Part shown: piece by piece, positions 51,117 to 60,357 of the stretch
Layout of the letters: every line of letters begins with the position of its first letter
How positions within the stretch are numbered: position 1 is the first letter of the stretch
NCBI RefSeq assembly: GCF_009729075.1
Contig: NZ_VTGY01000022.1
Location: 310,001 to 374,000 of the forward strand
Direction of reading: 5' to 3'
DNA: 64,000 nt
Source: Mycolicibacterium sp. CBMA 226
GTDB lineage: Bacteria; Actinomycetota; Actinomycetes; Mycobacteriales; Mycobacteriaceae
Notes under the pieces: generated by a model
Told to the model about the DNA's origin: nothing
Database searches by the model: none
What the model saw: the letters and a program-made list of their open reading frames with translations, nothing else
Program-made: the position numbers and the translations under genes

Positions 51117-51977
51117 ATGCCCGTCGTTCCGCTCATGGACATCCTCACTCCCGCCTTGGAGAAGAGGTACGGCGTCCCAGCGATCAACATCGTCAACATC
51201 GAGACGATGGGCGCGGTTCTCAATGCTGCTGTCGCAGAACGCTCCCCGGTGATCATCCAGACGTCGGTCAAGACTGTTCGGCACATCGGGTCGGCCGTGC
51301 TGGCCGCCAGCTGGCGGGCGATGACTGCGGGTATCGAGGTCCCGGTGAGCCTGCACCTGGACCACTGCCCGAGTCGCGCGGTGATCACCGAATGCCTTGA
51401 GGCAGGTTGGAACAGTGTGCTCTTCGACGCCTCGGAGATGCCGGTCGCGGAGAACCTGGCCCAGACCATCGAGGTGGTATCCGAGGCGCGCCGCCACGGC
51501 GCCCACGTCGAAGGTGAGATCGAGTCGATCACCGGTGTCGAGGACGGTATCGGCAGCGACGAACCCGCCGAACAGCAGACGCTCGACATTTGCCTCGACT
51601 TCATCGAGCGCACCAGGGTCGACGTGTTCGCCCCGGCGATCGGCAACGCGCACGGAAGCTACAAGGCCGCCCCCGTGCTGGACTACCAGCGCGTACAGGA
51701 CGTCGTGGACAAGACGGGCGTCCCGGTGGCGCTGCACGGTGGGACCGGACTGTCCGAACAACAATTCATCGACCTCATCGCCCGCGGCTGTGCCAAGGTG
51801 AACATCTCGACGGCACTGAAGCTTTCGTGGATGCAGTCGTCGCTGGCCACGTTGCGCGATGCCGAGTCGCGGGACAGGTGGGAACCGCTCGATCTGATCA
51901 AGGCGTCGTCCGACAGCGTCGGGCAGATGGTTGCCGAGCATATGCGTATCTTCGGCAGCGCAGGGCGCGCCGTATGA
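51117..51977 (+). CDS. Class II fructose/tagatose-bisphosphate aldolase family protein
   Basis: 286 residues. Zn ligands His in LHLDHCPS, His in GNAHGSYK and His in VALHGGTGLS; the catalytic Asp and the VEGEIESI strand with Glu are also present. It joins or splits DHAP and an aldehyde phosphate. AAGGAGG lies just before the ATG at 51117. First gene of a tightly coupled set (ATGA overlaps) with a HAD phosphatase, DhaL and DhaK, so DHAP made by the kinase is its likely substrate. Confidence 0.9.
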   Translation: MPVVPLMDILTPALEKRYGVPAINIVNIETMGAVLNAAVAERSPVIIQTSVKTVRHIGSAVLAASWRAMTAGIEVPVSLHLDHCPSRAVITECLEAGWNSVLFDASEMPVAENLAQTIEVVSEARRHGAHVEGEIESITGVEDGIGSDEPAEQQTLDICLDFIERTRVDVFAPAIGNAHGSYKAAPVLDYQRVQDVVDKTGVPVALHGGTGLSEQQFIDLIARGCAKVNISTALKLSWMQSSLATLRDAESRDRWEPLDLIKASSDSVGQMVAEHMRIFGSAGRAV

Positions 51978-52783
51978 CCCAGCGCGCCCTGGTGTTCGAC
52001 TGCGACGGCGTGCTGGCCGATACCGAGAAGGACGGCCACCGCGTCGCGTTCAACCAGGCTTTCGAGGAGTTCAACCTCCCGCTCAACTGGTCGCCGTCCG
52101 ACTATGGGCCGCTGCTGGAAATCGGCGGTGGCAAAGAGCGCATCCGGGCGGACCTGAGCCCCCAGCTGCTCGCCGCGGCCGGCCGCGGCGACAGCCCCGA
52201 CGAGGTGGGCGAACTCGTGATCGCGTTGCACCGGCGCAAGACGGAACTATATCGGCAGATGGTCAACGCGGGACAGTTGCCGGGCCGCAGCGGGGTGGCA
52301 CGACTGGCCATCGAAGCCCTTAGGGCGGGCTGGCGCATCGCCGTCGCTTCGACGTCGGCCCAGGAATCCGTGCGCGCGGTCGCCGAGCACGTGTTCCCGC
52401 CCGCGGTAATTGAGGTCCTGCAGATCTTCGCCGGCGACATCGTCGCCAGGAAGAAACCCGCGCCCGACATCTATCTCACGGCCGCACGCGAGTTGGGCGT
52501 CGAGGTGGAAAACTGTGTTGCGGTGGAGGATTCACCCATCGGGTGCGCGTCGGCGGTTGCGGCCGGGATGACCACCGTGGTCACCGAGAGCCAATACACC
52601 GCGGGTGAGCCGTTCGAGGGCGCCGCCCTGGTCGTCAGCGAACTGGGCGATCCGTTGGGCAGTCCCGCGATGGTGCGGGCCAATCCCGCCGAGCTGTCCA
52701 TCTCAGGCGTCGTGACACTCGCCGATCTCGAACAACTCTTGCAGAACCATCAGCAGATCGAAGGAAGTGAGACCACCCGATGA
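51974..52783 (+). CDS. HAD-family sugar phosphatase, CbbY-like
   Basis: 269 residues with FDCDGVLADTEKDGHRVAFNQAF (nucleophile and acid Asp), a cap domain, STSA, RKKPAPDIY and VEDSPIG. The long cap start and GGGKERI are typical of the CbbY branch, which removes phosphate from xylulose-1,5-bisphosphate and similar sugar bisphosphates. It overlaps the aldolase stop and the DhaL start by four bases each. A bisphosphatase role in a dihydroxyacetone/pentose cycle is the natural reading. Confidence 0.85.
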   Translation: MTQRALVFDCDGVLADTEKDGHRVAFNQAFEEFNLPLNWSPSDYGPLLEIGGGKERIRADLSPQLLAAAGRGDSPDEVGELVIALHRRKTELYRQMVNAGQLPGRSGVARLAIEALRAGWRIAVASTSAQESVRAVAEHVFPPAVIEVLQIFAGDIVARKKPAPDIYLTAARELGVEVENCVAVEDSPIGCASAVAAGMTTVVTESQYTAGEPFEGAALVVSELGDPLGSPAMVRANPAELSISGVVTLADLEQLLQNHQQIEGSETTR

Positions 52784-53445
52784 GTACCTCGGAGATCGTG
52801 GAGGTGACCGTGCGTGCGATGGCGGACACCGCCATTGCGAAGGAAGACTACTTCTGCGAACTGGACGCAGTGTCCGGTGACGGTGATTTCGGCTTTTCGC
52901 TGGCGCGGGGCTTCGAGGTCGTGTTGGAGAACTGGGACGACCTCGACCGCGACAGCGACGCGACGTTCCTGCGCCGGGTCGCGACCATCATCACCAGCCG
53001 CACCGGCGGGACGTCGGGTCCGATCTGGGGCACCGGTTTCCTGCGTGCGGCCGCAGCGCTGGCCAAGGAGCCGGAATCCGCCCGCGGCACTGCCGTGGCG
53101 GCGGCCGCATTGCGGGCGTCCATCACGGGCATTATGGAGCGCGGTAGGGCCGACGTCGGGGACAAGACCCTGCTTGACGCCCTCGTACCGGCCCTGGAGG
53201 CGCTGGAAAGCGCTGCGGCCGAGGACGCTCCGCTGCAGCACACGGTCCAGCGGGTGGCTATTGCGGCCCGCGCCGGGGCCGAGGCCACCAAGGAGCTCCA
53301 AGCCCGGCGCGGCCGCGCCAGCTACACCGGCGAGAGGAGCATTGGGGGCATCGACCCCGGTGCCACCGCCATCGCCATCATGCTCGAGGAATTGGCAACG
53401 CGTGTCGCCGGTTCCGATGTCTGTTCGTCAGCGTTGACAACCTAA
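52780..53445 (+). CDS. dhaL: Dihydroxyacetone kinase nucleotide-binding subunit DhaL
   Basis: 221 residues, all-helical DhaL fold. Mg-ATP/ADP site: LDAVSGDGDFG (three Asp ligands; Phe where many have His), GGTSGPIWGTG, VGDKTLLDAL and RASYTGERSIGGIDPGA. It delivers phosphate to dihydroxyacetone held by DhaK. No DhaM/PTS subunit is present, so it either works directly with ATP as in fused kinases or depends on a distant DhaM. ATGA overlap with the HAD gene; DhaK follows 9 bp later. Confidence 0.9.
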   Translation: MSTSEIVEVTVRAMADTAIAKEDYFCELDAVSGDGDFGFSLARGFEVVLENWDDLDRDSDATFLRRVATIITSRTGGTSGPIWGTGFLRAAAALAKEPESARGTAVAAAALRASITGIMERGRADVGDKTLLDALVPALEALESAAAEDAPLQHTVQRVAIAARAGAEATKELQARRGRASYTGERSIGGIDPGATAIAIMLEELATRVAGSDVCSSALTT

Positions 53446-53454
53446 AGGAGCCAA

Positions 53455-54450
53455 ATGAAGAAGTTCGTCAACGACCCCAAGCAGTTCGTGCCGGAAATGT
53501 TGGAGGGCCTCGCGCTAGCCAACCCCGACACGCTGACATACGATCCGGCGTTCAATCTCATCTTGCGAGCCGACGCTCCGGTCAAGGACAAGGTGGCGAT
53601 CCTGCAGGGGTCGGGTTCGGGCCATGAGCCGGCACACGTGATGGCCGTCGGCAGGGGCATGCTCGACGGTGCCTGCCCCGGTGACGTTTTTGCCGCACCG
53701 CCGATGGACTACGTGCTGGAGGCCACCCGCCGTCTGGCCACCGACGCCGGTGTCATCTACATCGTCAACAACTACACCGGTGACCGGATGGCGTTCGAGA
53801 TGGCGCAGGAACTAGCAGAGGCCGAAGGTATCCGGGTCCGTACGGTTCTCGTCAACGACGATGTCGCAGTGAAGGATTCGACCTACACCGTGGGCCGCCG
53901 CGGCGTGGCGGGCAACTTCTTCGTGATCAAGGCGATGGGTGCTGCCGCGGAGAAGGGCGCGGACATCGACGAGGTCGTGCGCGTCGGTGAACACGTCAAC
54001 TCGGTGACCCGCAGCATGGGCCTCGCGTTGACGTCCTGCACGCCGCCGGCCAAGGGCTCGCCCATCTTCGATCTCGGTGAGGATGAGGCAGAACTCGGTG
54101 TCGGTATCCACGGTGAGCCGGGCCGCGAGCGGGTCAGGGTGCCGTCCGCGGGCGCGATCGTCAGGGAGCTGGGGGAGGCCATCATCTCGGATCTGCCGTT
54201 CCAGAAGGGCGATCGGGTCGCAGTGATGATCAACGGACTCGGCGGCACACCTGTCAGCGAGCTGTACCTGCTCTACGGCCTGGTGCACAAAGACCTCCAG
54301 GCGCGCGGGATCACCGTCGAGCGCAACTACATCGGTGAATACTGCACGTCGCTGGACATGGTCGGGGCATCGCTAACCCTGGTGCGCCTGGACGACGAGA
54401 TCAGCGAACTGCTGGCCGCCCCCGCCGAGGTGCCCATCCGGGTGTTCTGA
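53455..54450 (+). CDS. dhaK: Dihydroxyacetone kinase substrate-binding subunit DhaK
   Basis: 331 residues. Key residues are all visible: GSGSGHEPAH (His contacting substrate), NNYTGDRM (Asp) and GIHGEPG (His that binds dihydroxyacetone covalently). It presents dihydroxyacetone, or a similar short ketose such as erythrulose, for phosphorylation by DhaL. Order DhaL-DhaK is reversed from the usual. Strong AAAGGAG before the ATG. Confidence 0.92.
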   Translation: MKKFVNDPKQFVPEMLEGLALANPDTLTYDPAFNLILRADAPVKDKVAILQGSGSGHEPAHVMAVGRGMLDGACPGDVFAAPPMDYVLEATRRLATDAGVIYIVNNYTGDRMAFEMAQELAEAEGIRVRTVLVNDDVAVKDSTYTVGRRGVAGNFFVIKAMGAAAEKGADIDEVVRVGEHVNSVTRSMGLALTSCTPPAKGSPIFDLGEDEAELGVGIHGEPGRERVRVPSAGAIVRELGEAIISDLPFQKGDRVAVMINGLGGTPVSELYLLYGLVHKDLQARGITVERNYIGEYCTSLDMVGASLTLVRLDDEISELLAAPAEVPIRVF

Positions 54451-54488
54451 CCAAGGAACCCCATCGATAAACGTGAGGATCAGAATCT

Positions 54489-55766
54489 GTGACCAGCACT
54501 ACCCACGATGACGCCCCGCGAGCGGTCATCGGCCAAGAGAGCTATGTGGAACGGTTGCCAAGAGCGTGGCGCGAGCGTGTTGCCGGCCGAAATGTCGCGG
54601 TGAGTGCCAACTTTCGTGATGTCGTCGACACGTTCGACAGCACCGGCACGGGTACGCCGGCCGGATTCTGCATCGAGCAGCGCCAGCTATCCGATGGCGC
54701 AACGGAATTCGACCTGGTACGGGACATCGGGTACGGGCGCGACGGCCAGCTGCGCCCCACCCCGCTGCTGTTCTCGGTGGACAGCATCAACCCCTACGAC
54801 ATCGCGCCGTGGGCGAACCTCGTCGCCAACATGACGTGCAATCCAGGCATTGTGTACGACTTGTTCCTCAACGACCCGACGAAGAACATCGACGGTCAGT
54901 ACCGCACTCTCGAGGAAGTACTGACCGAGGTCGCCGGGATTCTCGGATCCGGATGTGATGTCTCGGTGGAGCTGCACAACCCCTTCGAGGCCAGCTTTGA
55001 CGCCATCATGGAAGAGGTGGCGCGGTACGAGGCCATCTTGAGCAAGCACCGATTGGTAGTGAAGGTGCCGCACACGGGTCCGATCGGCCCGGACACCTAT
55101 GGGGCGCTACTCGAAGGCGAGGGGCGCTTCCCGCAGCGCTACGACCAGGGCCACCCCGAGGACTACCTGCGTGGGCATCAGCTCGCGCTAGCTCTGCACG
55201 AGCGCGGATACCGGGTCAACTTCACGTTGATGTTCGAGCCGTATCAGACGCCGTTGGCACTGCAGGCCCATCCGTACTTCATCAACGCCTTCCTGCGTAA
55301 CCGGCTGTCGGCGACGCGGCAGATGCGGGGCTGGGTCGCGGCGTGGGAGGCCTCGGGAGACGAGTCCTTCCTAGTGAGGTTGCGGTCGTGGATGGTGGCC
55401 AACGACTTCCTGTCACCGGCAGATGCAGACCTCGACCTGATCAAGGTGCTATCCAAGGTGCAGAGCCATCTGCGCCAGCGTGAGATCGACAACAGCATGG
55501 ACGACGGCCTGGACGCGGCGCGCCAGTCGCTACGGTGGCTGGCCGGCTCGAACCTGCAGGACTCCCGCTTGATCCTGTGCTCCATGGAAGGTGACGACAT
55601 GTTCCCCGACCTGATGCGCATGCTGAATGAACCGGAGTTCACGCCCTTGCACCACCGCGTGCTTATCACCACCGACCCGGTGTACCTCAGCCGGTGGACC
55701 AGCTCGCCTCAGGTCATCAGCTACCAACGGCGATTCCTGAAAGCCGTTGCCAGCCAGCTAGTTTGA
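54489..55766 (+). CDS. Divergent transaldolase-like protein
   Basis: 425 residues, longer than typical transaldolases. Transaldolase-superfamily marks: NMTCNPGIVYDLFLND (like TTNPS), VSVELHNPF, the Schiff-base lysine in LVVKVPHTGPIG, and VNFTLMFEPYQTPLALQAHPYF (like N-x-TL-x-FS..QA). It would move or release a dihydroxyacetone unit through a lysine imine. A role releasing or using free dihydroxyacetone fits its position after DhaK. A sulfo-sugar transaldolase is another possibility. GTG start 38 bp after dhaK. Confidence 0.75.
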   Translation: MTSTTHDDAPRAVIGQESYVERLPRAWRERVAGRNVAVSANFRDVVDTFDSTGTGTPAGFCIEQRQLSDGATEFDLVRDIGYGRDGQLRPTPLLFSVDSINPYDIAPWANLVANMTCNPGIVYDLFLNDPTKNIDGQYRTLEEVLTEVAGILGSGCDVSVELHNPFEASFDAIMEEVARYEAILSKHRLVVKVPHTGPIGPDTYGALLEGEGRFPQRYDQGHPEDYLRGHQLALALHERGYRVNFTLMFEPYQTPLALQAHPYFINAFLRNRLSATRQMRGWVAAWEASGDESFLVRLRSWMVANDFLSPADADLDLIKVLSKVQSHLRQREIDNSMDDGLDAARQSLRWLAGSNLQDSRLILCSMEGDDMFPDLMRMLNEPEFTPLHHRVLITTDPVYLSRWTSSPQVISYQRRFLKAVASQLV

Positions 55767-55929
55767 CCAGCGAGCATCACGCGGGTCGATCACCGTCGAC
55801 CATCACCAACCAGGAAGTCGTGAGCACGAGGTGGCGCCGGGCGACGTGTACCTCATGCCCGCGGGTTCCATCGACCATCAGAACAACCGGATCGCGACAA
55901 CGCGACTGCCAAAAAGTGAGGGATACCGA

Positions 55930-57015
55930 ATGCCGAGCACTGTTCGCGGGGTTATTGCCCGTAGTTTGAAAGCACCTACCGAGATCGTGGAGGTCGTTGT
56001 CCCCGATCCTGTGGGGCATGACGTCGTGGTCAGGGTGCAGGCGTGCGGGGTGTGCCACACGGACCTGACGTACCGCGAGGGTGGCATCAACGACGAGTTC
56101 CCTTTTCTGTTAGGTCATGAGGCCGCGGGGGTGGTTGAGTCTGTGGGCTCCGACGTGACGCTGGTGGCGCCAGGGGACTTCGTGGTGCTGAACTGGCGCG
56201 CGGTGTGCGGACAGTGCCGCGCCTGCAAGCGCGGCCGACCCCAGTACTGCTTCGATACCCACAACGCCTCCCAGCCGATGACTCTGCTCGACGGCACGCC
56301 CCTGACTCCCGCCCTGGGAATCGGTGCGTTCGCCGAGAAGATCCTTGTGCACGAAGGGCAGTGCACCCGAGTCGATGCCGACGCTGACCCGGCCGTCGTC
56401 GGATTACTCGGGTGCGGCGTCATGGCGGGCCTCGGAGCGGCGGTGAACACCGGCGGCGTGAGCCGTGGCGACTCGGTAGCCGTCATCGGTTGCGGTGGAG
56501 TCGGTGACGCTGCGATTGCGGGCGCTTCGCTGGCCGGCGCTTCGACGATCATCGCTGTGGACCGTGATCCCGCAAAACTGGAGTGGGCGAAAGACTTCGG
56601 CGCCACTCACACCGTCAACGCGGCCGAGGAGGATCCCGTCGAAGCGATTAAGGCGCTGACTGGCGGGTTCGGAGCGGATGTGGTCATCGACGCTGTGGGA
56701 CGTCCGGAAACCTGGACCCAGGCGTTTTACGCACGCGACCTGGCTGGCACCGTGGTCCTGGTCGGCGTGCCGACACCTGCGATGCGCCTTGAACTGCCGC
56801 TCATCGACCTCTTCTCCCGCGGCGGTGCCCTGAAGTCGTCGTGGTACGGCGACTGTCTGCCTGAGCGGGATTTTCCTACGCTGGTGGCGCTGTACTGCCA
56901 GGGACGACTTCCCTTGGAGCGCTTCGTTTCCGAACGCATCGGCCTCCACGAGGTCGAGGCGGCCTTCGATGCCATGCATCACGGTCGCGTCCTGCGTTCG
57001 GTGGTCGTCCTGTGA
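55930..57015 (+). CDS. mscR: S-(hydroxymethyl)mycothiol dehydrogenase (mycothiol-dependent formaldehyde dehydrogenase)
   Basis: 361 residues, the same length as mycobacterial MscR. Zn-dependent MDR: catalytic zinc GVCHTDL and GHEAAG, structural zinc CGQCRACKRGRPQYC, NAD loop IGCGGVGDAAIAG. It oxidises the formaldehyde-mycothiol adduct to S-formylmycothiol and also reduces S-nitrosomycothiol. ATG at 55930 with GAGGGA upstream; earlier starts give unrelated residues. Overlaps the hydrolase gene (GTGA), as in the mscR-MBL pair of M. tuberculosis. A decayed copy lies at 43989-44965. Confidence 0.9.
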   Translation: MPSTVRGVIARSLKAPTEIVEVVVPDPVGHDVVVRVQACGVCHTDLTYREGGINDEFPFLLGHEAAGVVESVGSDVTLVAPGDFVVLNWRAVCGQCRACKRGRPQYCFDTHNASQPMTLLDGTPLTPALGIGAFAEKILVHEGQCTRVDADADPAVVGLLGCGVMAGLGAAVNTGGVSRGDSVAVIGCGGVGDAAIAGASLAGASTIIAVDRDPAKLEWAKDFGATHTVNAAEEDPVEAIKALTGGFGADVVIDAVGRPETWTQAFYARDLAGTVVLVGVPTPAMRLELPLIDLFSRGGALKSSWYGDCLPERDFPTLVALYCQGRLPLERFVSERIGLHEVEAAFDAMHHGRVLRSVVVL

Positions 57016-57668
57016 GCGCGCCGAGCCTGATCGCCGAGAAAGCCGGACTGCGCGTCGAACGCGTCGTCACCTCGGGCACGTTCAGCCTCGACGGTGGCAC
57101 GTGGGAGGTCGACAACAACGTCTGGCTCATCGGCACCGCTGAGGAGGTGATCGTCGTTGATGCCGCCCATGATGCGGACGCGATTGTTGGGGCGGTCGCG
57201 GGTCGCGTCGTCACCGCGGTCATCTGTACCCACGGGCACAACGATCACATCAACGTTGCCACCGATCTGGGCGATGCGTTGTCCGCGCCGGTTCTGTTGC
57301 ATCCCGGCGATGCCATGTTGTGGCGGGACGTGCATGAGGACCGGCCGTTCATGGCACTCGACGAGTCTCAGCGCATTGGTTTCGCCGGAACGCACGTCAG
57401 CGTGATCCACACTCCCGGTCACTCGCCTGGCTCGGTGTGCCTGTACCTGCCCGAGGCCGACGCACTATTTTCCGGGGACACGCTGTTTGAAGGTGGTCCC
57501 GGAGCCACCGGCCGGTCCTTCTCGGACTTCCCGACCATCGTCGGCTCGATCCGTGAGAAGGTGCTGAAGCTGCCTGCGGCGACCCGAGTGTTCACCGGGC
57601 ATGGACAGTCCACCAGCGTCGGGCAGGAAGCGCCGCATCTCGAGGAGTGGATTGTGCGCGGGCATTAG
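57012..57668 (+). CDS. Metallo-beta-lactamase-fold hydrolase, probable S-formylmycothiol hydrolase
   Basis: 218 residues. Metal motif ICTHGHNDH (HxHxDH), TPGHSPGS, LFSGDTLFEGGPGATGRS and VFTGHGQST carry the remaining ligands. Coupled to mscR by a four-base overlap, so its likely job is to hydrolyse S-formylmycothiol to formate and mycothiol. Last gene of the aldolase-DhaK-mscR run. Confidence 0.88.
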   Translation: MSAPSLIAEKAGLRVERVVTSGTFSLDGGTWEVDNNVWLIGTAEEVIVVDAAHDADAIVGAVAGRVVTAVICTHGHNDHINVATDLGDALSAPVLLHPGDAMLWRDVHEDRPFMALDESQRIGFAGTHVSVIHTPGHSPGSVCLYLPEADALFSGDTLFEGGPGATGRSFSDFPTIVGSIREKVLKLPAATRVFTGHGQSTSVGQEAPHLEEWIVRGH

Positions 57669-58342
57669 ACGGTCATCGAATCCCCGCGGGCAGGCTCGGA
57701 GGGCTCGGGCACGGCGCCGGGCCTCCTCCGAGATGTTTGTGCGGTGTCAGCCGATGTGGAGCGGTAAGCCGGCGTAGTTCTCCGCCAACCCCATCGCTGC
57801 GGTGCGGCTGGTGGATACCCAACGGAGCTGCGACTGGTGGAGCTGTGCATCGAATAGGTCGCCGCTGACGTGCAACATGCTAGTCATCCACCAGGAGAAG
57901 TGCGTACAGCGCCAGACCCGCTGGCGGCCTTTTCAAGGCTTCATCATCGAATACTTCACTGCACATGACCCCAGCTACATCGGTGGCAGCTTTGCCCGCT
58001 TCATCGACGAATTCCTCCTAACGCCATGGACACCCGCCGACAGCCAGCGCTCCGCGAGGAACTGCCCGCTGGTCCCTGACTCGCCGCGCTTCGCGTCTAC
58101 GTCGAGTGCCCCTGCCCGGACTCGGACTGGCGGACGCACTGAGTACGGCGGCGGCTTGTACGGCTTCGCAGACTCCGGGCGGCCAACAATTGGTCGAATC
58201 GCAGGCGTCGTGCCCGTGGTGTCCCCAGTCGGTGGCGATGCGGCAGGCAGCCCGCATCGATGCGGTTCTGGGCGTTGAGCGCAGTGGCGGGCTAGCTGAC
58301 GCCTGGGGTCATGGCCTCCACTGGCACGACCCGACGAACAGC
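57669..58342. other. Intergenic, no intact gene
   Basis: Frames are open in places but resemble nothing. The right part may be the decayed body of the LuxR gene whose HTH remnant begins at 58343. Confidence 0.4.
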
Positions 58343-58539
58343 GCCTTGCGGGGGCTTAACCGCCGCGAAAGACAAATCCTTGGTTACCTCGCAATCGCAA
58401 GCGCAACAAAGAGATCGCCATAATCCTCAATCTCGGCGAGAGCACGGTGAAGTTCCATGTCGCGAGAATTCTCAAGAAATTGAGAGTCAACACGCGCGGG
58501 AAGCCGGGGCGTTGGGCATGGAAGCTGGAATTCGGGTAG
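58343..58539 (+). pseudogene. LuxR-type HTH remnant, frameshifted
   Basis: LRGLNRRERQILGYLA, then in a shifted frame NKEIAIILNLGESTVKFHVARILKKLRV, together reconstruct a LuxR C-terminal helix-turn-helix. The frameshift near 58400 destroys it. No upstream sensor domain can be read with confidence. Confidence 0.7.
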
Positions 58540-58668
58540 AGAGCGCATCCCACCTGGTACGGCGACCGGTAAGCTACGCAGTTCACGCCGATAGCTGTGA
58601 GACGGCCATTGGCACAGTAGCCAAGTCATCAGCCCGATGCAGGCGCTAGATGAAGTTGGGAGTTCAAC

Positions 58669-59214
58669 TTGCCCCGAGGAAATCCTGACCCGGCGCGCCC
58701 GGCACGTATTGCGCTGGCTGCTCTTGAGGTGGTCGGGGAGCGAGGAGTCGAAGGCCTGACGCACCGCGCCGTAGCAAAGGCTGCAGGCGTGCCGGTTGGC
58801 TCGACCACATACCACTTTAAAACCCTCGAAGACCTTCTAGCAGCGGCGATTACGGAAGCCAAGAAGGCATCCGATGTCGATCTTTTACATTGGGCTGAGC
58901 GGATCACTCCGCAGACTGAGATTGCAGCCGCGTTGGCGGATTATGTGATCGACCTACTCGATAACAATTGGACACGACTTGTCGTCGAGCTTGAACTTTA
59001 CTTGGCCGCCCTGCGTCGGCCCAATTTGCTGACGTTGAGTCGGGCGTGGGACGAGGCGCTGCCGACCGTACTACGCACTCACCTCGACCCGCTCAGCGCA
59101 CGAGCCATGGCGCTGGCGGTCGACGGCTTTCTTCTCCACGCGATGATCCACGGGAAGCCTGACCGGGATGAAGTAGAGGAAGTGTTGCGCAGGATCGCTG
59201 CGCGCTCTGAATAA
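58669..59214 (+). CDS. TetR-family regulator near the Rieske oxygenase operon
   Basis: 181 residues. HTH in residues about 12-55 (ARIALAALEVVGERGVEGLTHRAVAKAAGVPVGSTTYHFKTLEDLLAAAI), C-terminal helical effector domain with a Trp-rich stretch. TTG start. It is convergent with the reductase gene that ends at 59350. The Rieske operon promoter carries a 16-bp dyad over its -10, a likely target. It could also be the reader of the related 15-bp operators elsewhere. Confidence 0.85.
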   Translation: MPRGNPDPARPARIALAALEVVGERGVEGLTHRAVAKAAGVPVGSTTYHFKTLEDLLAAAITEAKKASDVDLLHWAERITPQTEIAAALADYVIDLLDNNWTRLVVELELYLAALRRPNLLTLSRAWDEALPTVLRTHLDPLSARAMALAVDGFLLHAMIHGKPDRDEVEEVLRRIAARSE

Positions 59215-59349
59215 CCACGGAAGGGTCCGGAAGGCCAACAACCTTCCTGAGCGCAAGTTGGACTTCGAGTCGCTCAACTTGGTGACGGTGCCGCTCTGAG
59301 GAACGCAGACGATGCGCATCTATCGAGGTTTCAGGCGTGGCGCGGGAAA

Positions 59350-60306
59350 TTAGATATCCAAGACGAGTTTAGGGCCCGCGGCGCGCGACACGCAGATCAA
59401 CATGCAATCGTTGGCCGCTTGCTCGTCGGGCGTCAGCAGTGAGTCTCGATGATCGACGGTTCCCGCTCGTACCGATATCTCGCATGTTCCGCAGATACCT
59501 TCTTCACATGAGTAAGGCACGCTAATTCCAGCCTCATGTATGACCTGAAGAATGGACTTCTCGGGAGGAACGGTGAGCCTCTGATTGCTTACTGCCAGTT
59601 CGACTTCGAAAGATTCGACGCGGGTAGGTTCGCTTACTGCCTTGGGGCTGAACCGCTCGACGCGCAGGGCGCCGGCTGGCCAGTTGGCGGCACACCGTTG
59701 CTCGACAGCTGCGACCAGCCGTTCTGGACCGCAGCAGTACACAAGAGTGTCCGGGCGTGCGGCGCCGAGGACAGCATCTAGATCGATGCGACCCACCTCA
59801 TCGCTCGGGTAGAGTAGAACTCGGTTGCCAGTGGCGTTCTCTAGTGGATCGAGGAAGGCCATGGTACGTCGACTCCGCCCACCGTAGTGCAATTCCCACG
59901 TGGCGCCGGCGGCTTCGATTGCGCCGATCATGGGCAATACTGGAGTGATCCCGATGCCTCCAACGATGAACAGGTAACTCGGAGAAGGGATCAGCGGAAA
60001 GTGGTTTCGAGGCCCCCGGACGTTAACCTCGGCACCTTCAGTTAGTGTGAGGTGCACATACCGCGATCCACCGCGACTCTGGGGTTCGTTTAGTACTGCG
60101 ATGCGCCACATTGACTGGTCGTTATTGTCGCCGCAGAGCGAGTATTGGCGAACTAGATCCGTCTTGAGCTCAAGTTCGATATGTGCACCGGGTCGCCAAG
60201 GCGGCAAGTCGCTGCCGGACGGCGCTCTCAAATCGAGAATTACGATGCCGTCCGCGCCGGTCGTGCGCTTCGCAACTCGCAGGCGTAAGTCGATTTCATC
60301 ACGCAT
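59350..60306 (-). CDS. PDR/VanB-type oxidoreductase, Rieske redox partner
   Basis: 318 residues, same layout as the reductase at 48263: flavin barrel (VRQYSLCGDNNDQSMWRIAVLNE), NAD domain (YLFIVGGIGITPVLPMI) and C-terminal [2Fe-2S] with CEEGICGTC and LICVS. It starts 51 bp after the Rieske oxygenase stop in the same direction, so it is that enzyme's electron donor. The pair resembles GbcA/GbcB-like N-demethylases or VanA/VanB O-demethylases. Confidence 0.9.
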   Translation of the reverse strand: MRDEIDLRLRVAKRTTGADGIVILDLRAPSGSDLPPWRPGAHIELELKTDLVRQYSLCGDNNDQSMWRIAVLNEPQSRGGSRYVHLTLTEGAEVNVRGPRNHFPLIPSPSYLFIVGGIGITPVLPMIGAIEAAGATWELHYGGRSRRTMAFLDPLENATGNRVLLYPSDEVGRIDLDAVLGAARPDTLVYCCGPERLVAAVEQRCAANWPAGALRVERFSPKAVSEPTRVESFEVELAVSNQRLTVPPEKSILQVIHEAGISVPYSCEEGICGTCEISVRAGTVDHRDSLLTPDEQAANDCMLICVSRAAGPKLVLDI

Positions 60307-60357
60307 GACATATCCTCGTCACTCCTGCATAGTGGTGGGTTGTTCTTCACCGTTTGG

